IMG/VR virus record: IMGVR_UViG_3300021062_000004
Span: 1-50,864 of that record
Source of the DNA: a virus
Strand: one strand, 5' to 3'
DNA: 50,864 nt
The notes under the pieces are model-generated. The model saw only the letters and a list, made by a program, of their open reading frames with translations, was not told the origin of the DNA and ran no database searches. Positions 46,396 to 50,864 of this stretch are shown in pieces. The translations under genes and the position numbers were made by a program. Within the stretch, counting starts at the first letter, position 1. Each line of letters begins with the position of its first letter.

Positions 46396-47400
46396 ATGGC
46401 CCTTACGTTGGCAAATCTTAAGTTGCACGCCCAGCACGCGGCGACGCTGGACAGCACCACGCTGCCGCCCGGCACCACGTCCGACGCGGCGGCTGGCCAG
46501 ATTGTCAATCAGGCTGGCCGCTATTTGTTCAAGCACCTGTGGAATTTCCGCATCGCTCCGCCGGCGATTGTCGGGTTCACGGCTCCCATCAGCGTGACCA
46601 GTGCGACATATGGATTGACGAACAAGTCCATCACGAAGACCAGTGGATTCAGCAGCTATACATTCGCCAAGGGCGACATCTTTGAAGTGACGGCGGGGAC
46701 CGGAGCGACGACCGGCCTGTACACCATCACGTCAAAGGAAAGCAACAACGAGATTCGCCTGGCGACCGCCATCGGTGCGGCGGACGGAATCACCAACGTC
46801 AGCGGAACCATCGAGTTCCCCTACGTCAACCTACCGAGCGACTTTGGAGACCTCATCGCCCTTGAAATGAACTCCACGTATGCGTGCGTGTTCCTGACCT
46901 CGCTGGAGGAAGTCATCTCCATGCGGCTTCGCAACGTCGCTGTCAACGCGAACCACTATCGAGCGGCGGTGGTTCAACCGGGGCAGACGGCGGCAACCAG
47001 TGTTTTGCCGGTGGCGAGGCTTGAGCTTGACCACGCACCGACCGCGGCCGACCCGGACGTGATGTTCGTCATGTACCGGAGGTCGTGGACGACGCTCTCC
47101 ACCGACACGCATTACGCGGAAGTTCCCGAATGGGCGGAGGACCTGCTCGTCGAGTACATCCGTGCGTTCGCCGAAGGCTACATGAACCGGCACGGCGACA
47201 GCCAGGGGATTCTCCCGGTCGTCACCACCAGCGACCGCCTGGCGGACATTGACACTGGCCCGCTGTTCAAGATGACTAAGGAATACGACGGCCTCATCCA
47301 ATCGGATTACGGCCCCACAGGGGATGGCCCGGCGGGTCATCCATATCACGCAACAACGTGGCGTTCGCGAACGTCTGGTGCGGTCGCCGACCCTGCTTGA
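46396..47400 (+). CDS. Head-tail adaptor candidate
   Basis: 334 residues. N-terminal helices (LANLKLHAQHAATLD; AAAGQIVNQAGRYLFKHLWN), then an inserted beta domain and YVNLPSDFGDLIALEMN, a phrase resembling tail tubular/adaptor proteins of podoviruses, followed by helices with EWAEDLLVEYIRAFAEG. Position after capsid genes fits a connector. The assignment is by motif memory and gene order. Confidence 0.55.
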   Translation: MALTLANLKLHAQHAATLDSTTLPPGTTSDAAAGQIVNQAGRYLFKHLWNFRIAPPAIVGFTAPISVTSATYGLTNKSITKTSGFSSYTFAKGDIFEVTAGTGATTGLYTITSKESNNEIRLATAIGAADGITNVSGTIEFPYVNLPSDFGDLIALEMNSTYACVFLTSLEEVISMRLRNVAVNANHYRAAVVQPGQTAATSVLPVARLELDHAPTAADPDVMFVMYRRSWTTLSTDTHYAEVPEWAEDLLVEYIRAFAEGYMNRHGDSQGILPVVTTSDRLADIDTGPLFKMTKEYDGLIQSDYGPTGDGPAGHPYHATTWRSRTSGAVADPA

Positions 47401-47414
47401 GTTAGGACATCAAC

Positions 47415-48299
47415 ATGCCCGCAAATGAAACGACACGAGTTGGCCGTGCCATCTATGACGAGCGGTCGCGGACGGCGACGCTCACCAACAAGACGCTCAC
47501 GTCTCCGACCATCACCGCTCCGACGATTTCGGGGGCCGTCACGAACAGCGGAACCCAGACGCTCAGCGGCTCCACGACCATCACCCGTGCGGGCGAGATC
47601 GTGGAGGCCGACTATGACCCCGGCTCCCGCGTGTACTTCCGCTCCTCGTTCGAGGGCCGGGCGTACAGTGCCACGGTCATCTCCGACTGGTCGAACTTCA
47701 AGTCCGTCGCTTCGGCGAACCTCGACTGGGTGTTCAGCCGCTCGGCGACCAACGCCATCGCACGCGGAAGCTCGGACGGGGCGATGGTGCTCTCGGACTC
47801 CAACTCCAGTGCGATGTGCTTCATCCGGCCTCGCACCGGCTCGCGTCTGAACAAAATCAAGTGGAACACCTCCCGCTCACCGCGATTCCGCTGCGTCTTC
47901 AAGACCGGGGCGAGCATCGCCGACGAGCGATGGCTGTTCGGCCTGGAGTCCGTCGCCCGGCCGAAGTACCTCCGCAACTCCGCCGGCGACTCGAATCGCG
48001 TGGAGATTTACTTCCACCAGAACGCCGACAGCCGCATCCATGCCCGCAAGGCGGCCGGCGGCTCGTCGTCCTCGGCCACGCTGACCGGGGTTGTCGCCGC
48101 CGACACGGTGTATGACCTGGACATCCGGGTCGATTCGTCCCGCGTCGTGACGGTCTACGTGAATGGAACGCTGCTGAAGACGTTCACGACCGCCCTGGCC
48201 GCGAGCAAGGCCCTCATCCCCATCATCGGGCACCAGTCCGAGGGCGGGAAGCGTGCCATCGCCCTCTACTACATGGAGATGAGCCAGGACTTCGGTTGA
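47415..48299 (+). CDS. Tail/surface protein with jelly-roll domain
   Basis: 294 residues. A repeat-like start with stacked TLTNKTLTSPTITAPTISGA, as in trimeric fibre shafts, then a concanavalin A-like sandwich from about 75 with YFRSSFEGR, VYDLDIRVDSSRVVTVYVNG and LYYMEMSQDFG. Fits a short fibre or spike. ATG overlaps the next gene closely. Confidence 0.7.
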   Translation: MPANETTRVGRAIYDERSRTATLTNKTLTSPTITAPTISGAVTNSGTQTLSGSTTITRAGEIVEADYDPGSRVYFRSSFEGRAYSATVISDWSNFKSVASANLDWVFSRSATNAIARGSSDGAMVLSDSNSSAMCFIRPRTGSRLNKIKWNTSRSPRFRCVFKTGASIADERWLFGLESVARPKYLRNSAGDSNRVEIYFHQNADSRIHARKAAGGSSSSATLTGVVAADTVYDLDIRVDSSRVVTVYVNGTLLKTFTTALAASKALIPIIGHQSEGGKRAIALYYMEMSQDFG

Positions 48300-49096
48300 T
48301 GACCAAGACCATCCACATCCTTGACTTCGACCGCATGGCGAACGCCGGCGGCAGCGAAGTGGTTGGCACGGCCAAGGATTTGATTCGGGACGCACACGAC
48401 AACCCGATTCAATGGCTGCACAACGCCCATGCCCATCCAGACGACCGCCAGCGGGCATTTCTGGTCGGACGGGGATGGTCGGCCACCAAGAAGCGACGCC
48501 GACACATCGCGGAGGCCGGCATCCCCGTCATGGCCATCAACGACTATCCGAAGGACGCCCCCAAACCGAGATACTGGGTGGCCGGCGACCCCGCCGGTTA
48601 CTACAGCAACCGGATTTGGGGCGACCCGGACGTGATGAAGTTCTCTCCCATCGGGAGCTGCAAGTCCATGCGTCCACGCGAGGACGCCTACGCCCCGGCA
48701 TTGACGCCCAAGGACGCACCCAACACGCACTTCTATCACCAGGTCAACAACGACGTTGACGTGGAGAGCTGGCTGCACAAGCCCTGGATCAACTGGGGCA
48801 TGACCATCTTCGGCGAGCATGTGCCCAGCACGTACTTTGAAAGCGGGGCGGCCCGCTCGTCGATGCTCTGCGGGCTGCGTCTGCTGTGGCACCTGGGGTA
48901 TCGGGAGGTGTACCTGCTCGGCTGCGACTGCACGCCGGGCCATCATCCGGCCCCAATGTACTGGGCTTCGGTGCTCGATTACGTGCAGAAGCTCAGCCCG
49001 ACGTTCAAAAGGTTTGGTTATTCGGTCCGTCAGACCAATCCCGACTCTCATCTCCGCACGTTCGAGTTCGCGGACTTCGAGAGTGCCATCGCTTGA
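48299..49096 (+). CDS. MptE/DUF115-like Rossmann protein
   Basis: 265 residues. ATG 48299 overlaps the previous TGA. The C-terminal GAARSSMLCGLRLLWHLGYR followed by EVYLLGCDCTPG matches the DUF115/MptE-like motif (S-x-x-x-A-x-x-L-G-x-x-x-I-x-L-x-G-x-D), a Rossmann-like fold used by sugar- or pterin-related transferases. The N-terminus begins with strand-Asp (HILDFDRMANAGG). A glycan-modifying enzyme among virion genes would alter virion proteins or host surface sugars. Confidence 0.6.
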   Translation: MTKTIHILDFDRMANAGGSEVVGTAKDLIRDAHDNPIQWLHNAHAHPDDRQRAFLVGRGWSATKKRRRHIAEAGIPVMAINDYPKDAPKPRYWVAGDPAGYYSNRIWGDPDVMKFSPIGSCKSMRPREDAYAPALTPKDAPNTHFYHQVNNDVDVESWLHKPWINWGMTIFGEHVPSTYFESGAARSSMLCGLRLLWHLGYREVYLLGCDCTPGHHPAPMYWASVLDYVQKLSPTFKRFGYSVRQTNPDSHLRTFEFADFESAIA

Positions 49097-49118
49097 CGCG
49101 ATGTAAGGACGGTCGCGG

Positions 49119-49565
49119 ATGGCAACCAGAAAACCGGACTCAATCGGTTCAACGACGAACCCGCCGGCAGGCTCGACGCTCATCAAGCAGTCGGGCGGCA
49201 CCTTCGTCCTGAAGATGCACGAGTTCGATTTCGAGCACTTCCTGCACCATTACGAGGAGGCCACCGGAGACGGCGACGCCGACCCGGTGTACGAGCACAA
49301 CGGGATGCAGCGGGGGCGTTACACGATTCGCGGCGTCGCGGTCACCGCCGCCGCCATTGGTTTGGCGAACCTGAGTTCCGCGAGCAATCCGGGCACCGTC
49401 AAGCTCAAGCTGGACTCCACGGCCGACGCCGGCTCCTTCCACAACTTCACTGCCCTGGTGCTTCGGGTGAGCGGCCGGTGGAAACGCGGCCGAACGCTCA
49501 TGCCGCTGGCCATCGACTGCATCATCACCACCACCGCCGAATCGAGCCTGGAGGCTTCGACCTAA
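49119..49565 (+). CDS. Putative tail protein
   Basis: 148 residues. Disordered Ser/Thr/Pro start, then strands with GTFVLKMHEFDFEHF, RYTIRGVAVTAAAIG and VKLKLDSTAD, giving a compact beta fold. Its stop overlaps the next start (TAATG). Structural role inferred from position. Confidence 0.65.
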   Translation: MATRKPDSIGSTTNPPAGSTLIKQSGGTFVLKMHEFDFEHFLHHYEEATGDGDADPVYEHNGMQRGRYTIRGVAVTAAAIGLANLSSASNPGTVKLKLDSTADAGSFHNFTALVLRVSGRWKRGRTLMPLAIDCIITTTAESSLEAST

Positions 49566-50734
49566 TGGCCATCAAGACCTGGAAGGGTGGTGCGACTCGC
49601 GTAAGCCAAGTCGCCACCTGGACCATCAGCAGCAACACCAACGGGCACACGTTCATCCTGAGCGTCACGCATCCCTCCGGCGTCCCGACAGACACCGTGG
49701 AAATCGTGAACGAGACTGCCGACGGCGTTTTGACGACCACTCAAATCGCGAGCAACATCGCAACCGAATGGAACGCCAGCAATCACGACTTCGCCGCCGC
49801 CGTCACCGCACAAGCAAGCTCCAATGTCGTGACGTTCACGGCTGATGTCGCAGGCGTCCCTTTCATCATTTCCAAGTCCGGCACCGGCACCTCCACGCTG
49901 ACGACCACCACGGCCAACAGCGGTCCGAACGACTACGGAGTTCCAAGCAACTGGGCGGAGGGTGCAATTCCCATTGCAACGAACGACGTGCGAATCACCG
50001 GGAACGTGGACATTCTCTATGGCCTGAACCAATCGTCGGTCGCATTGGATGACGTCATCATCGAAGGCTTCACCGGCCGCATCGGCGAACAGTCACACTT
50101 GCTTGCGTTCGACCCGGCGACACTGACGATTGATTGCACCGGCAACGTCCACCTTTTGCTCGGCTCAGTGACGACCGTTCGGGTGCTCAACACCGGCAGC
50201 GGACACAACAGTTCCGGATTTGGATGCTTCCTTGTTGGGGCTGGAACGACGACGACGCTGGAGCTGATTGGCGGAAGCACGAACGTCAGCCAGTTTCATG
50301 ACGCCAACATGACAATTGGCACTTGCCACATCGAAGGCGGTCGCAATTACATCGGCCCGAACATCACGTTGACGACGTTCCGGCAGACCGGCGGCGACAA
50401 CACGCTGGAAGGAATCTCCGGGGCCACCGTGACGACCATCACTGTCGATGGCGGCGACCTTTTCGCACATGGGGCCTTCGCCACCACCACCGGAACACAG
50501 AACGGCGGCAACGTCACATGGGAGGTGACGGGAGCCTGCACGACTTACAACGCCCGTGGCGGACTCCTTGACCTCTTGTTCTCCAAGAAGACCAAGGAGA
50601 TCACGACCATCGTCCAGAACAACTGCACCATCCGATACGACAAGTCTTTCCTCACCAACACCACATGGACGGAGAACGTCCCGATGGAGAAGAAGCCCGC
50701 CCTTTCCTCAGCAGGAAAGAGCGTGTTCCGATGA
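49565..50734 (+). CDS. Beta-helix-like virion protein
   Basis: 389 residues. ATG 49565 is chosen because of the TAATG overlap; an in-frame upstream GTG/ATG would add a His-rich stretch that reads through the previous gene. After an N-terminal domain containing the strand TVEIVNETADGV, the sequence NWAEGAIPIATNDVRITGNV introduces a repeating series of Thr/Gly/Val strands (about residues 140-345), like a beta-helix. The final 40 residues are charged. A fibre or baseplate role is likely. Confidence 0.7.
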   Translation: MAIKTWKGGATRVSQVATWTISSNTNGHTFILSVTHPSGVPTDTVEIVNETADGVLTTTQIASNIATEWNASNHDFAAAVTAQASSNVVTFTADVAGVPFIISKSGTGTSTLTTTTANSGPNDYGVPSNWAEGAIPIATNDVRITGNVDILYGLNQSSVALDDVIIEGFTGRIGEQSHLLAFDPATLTIDCTGNVHLLLGSVTTVRVLNTGSGHNSSGFGCFLVGAGTTTTLELIGGSTNVSQFHDANMTIGTCHIEGGRNYIGPNITLTTFRQTGGDNTLEGISGATVTTITVDGGDLFAHGAFATTTGTQNGGNVTWEVTGACTTYNARGGLLDLLFSKKTKEITTIVQNNCTIRYDKSFLTNTTWTENVPMEKKPALSSAGKSVFR

Positions 50735-50864
50735 CCTATGGCATTCAACCGCAAGAAACGAAGAGGACTTCCCGCCCCGCGTTCCCGCAACGCCGGAATG
50801 CCTTCCGAGCAGGACCAGGAAGCGATGCTCAAGGGGCTTTCGGACCGCGATGTAGAACGCATCA

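Noticed and set aside
1-50864. CRISPR array, insertion sequence or transposase
   Set aside because: No regularly spaced repeats of CRISPR type, no transposase motifs and no terminal inverted repeats with target duplication were seen.

Overview
The window is a GC-rich temperate tailed-phage genome, apparently complete. The first 127 bases are repeated exactly at the end (1-127 = 50738-50864), so it reads as a circular or circularly permuted contig of 50,737 unique bases cut inside one gene. A 127-base overlap is also what a k=127 assembler leaves on a closed circle, so it need not be a biological terminal repeat. The host is unknown. The tyrosine recombinase resembles, from memory, integrases common in Planctomycetota, and beside it lies the 3' half of a tRNA-Gly(GCC) gene of a matching style. 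A planctomycete host is therefore a reasonable inference, not a proven one.

Layout. The late block on the plus strand runs from about 36.2 kb across the join to 9.5 kb. It holds a jelly-roll-like surface protein, terminase large subunit (TerL), a GroES-like co-chaperonin, portal, scaffold, major capsid protein, a head-tail adaptor candidate, further jelly-roll and beta-helix virion proteins, a three-cysteine-block repeat protein, and two large proteins that look like DNA-ejection or internal virion proteins (5209-9536). Two short minus-strand genes follow, one a DUF5681-type small-terminase-like protein. The only large gene-free stretch (10056-10981) comes next and is full of hairpins. A small minus-strand pair (11381-11919) encodes a MerR/excisionase-type HTH protein behind a clear sigma-70-like promoter.

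From 11972 to about 24.7 kb lies a packed series of short genes, mostly with ATGA or GTGA overlaps and mostly without known function. It is interrupted by a minus-strand group (16150-17234) that diverges from a plus-strand gene over an intergenic region with two sets of repeats phased at 10 bp. This is the best candidate for the lysogeny switch. Three cassettes in 12-16 kb are bounded by short direct repeats. Recombination and replication genes then follow: a RecE/Cas4-like nuclease, a protein ending in an SSB-type DDIPF tail, a VWA protein, attP plus integrase, a GIY-YIG-like protein, a winged-helix protein, a beta-class DNA methyltransferase, a replisome-organizer-like protein, a DnaN sliding clamp, a DnaA-domain-IV-like protein and a RusA-like resolvase. 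I see no DNA polymerase, primase or helicase. The clamp and DnaA-IV-like proteins therefore probably redirect the host replisome. A beta-helix tailspike-like protein and a group of small membrane proteins plus a lipoprotein (candidate lysis genes) lead back into the late block. I recognise no endolysin and no tRNA gene.
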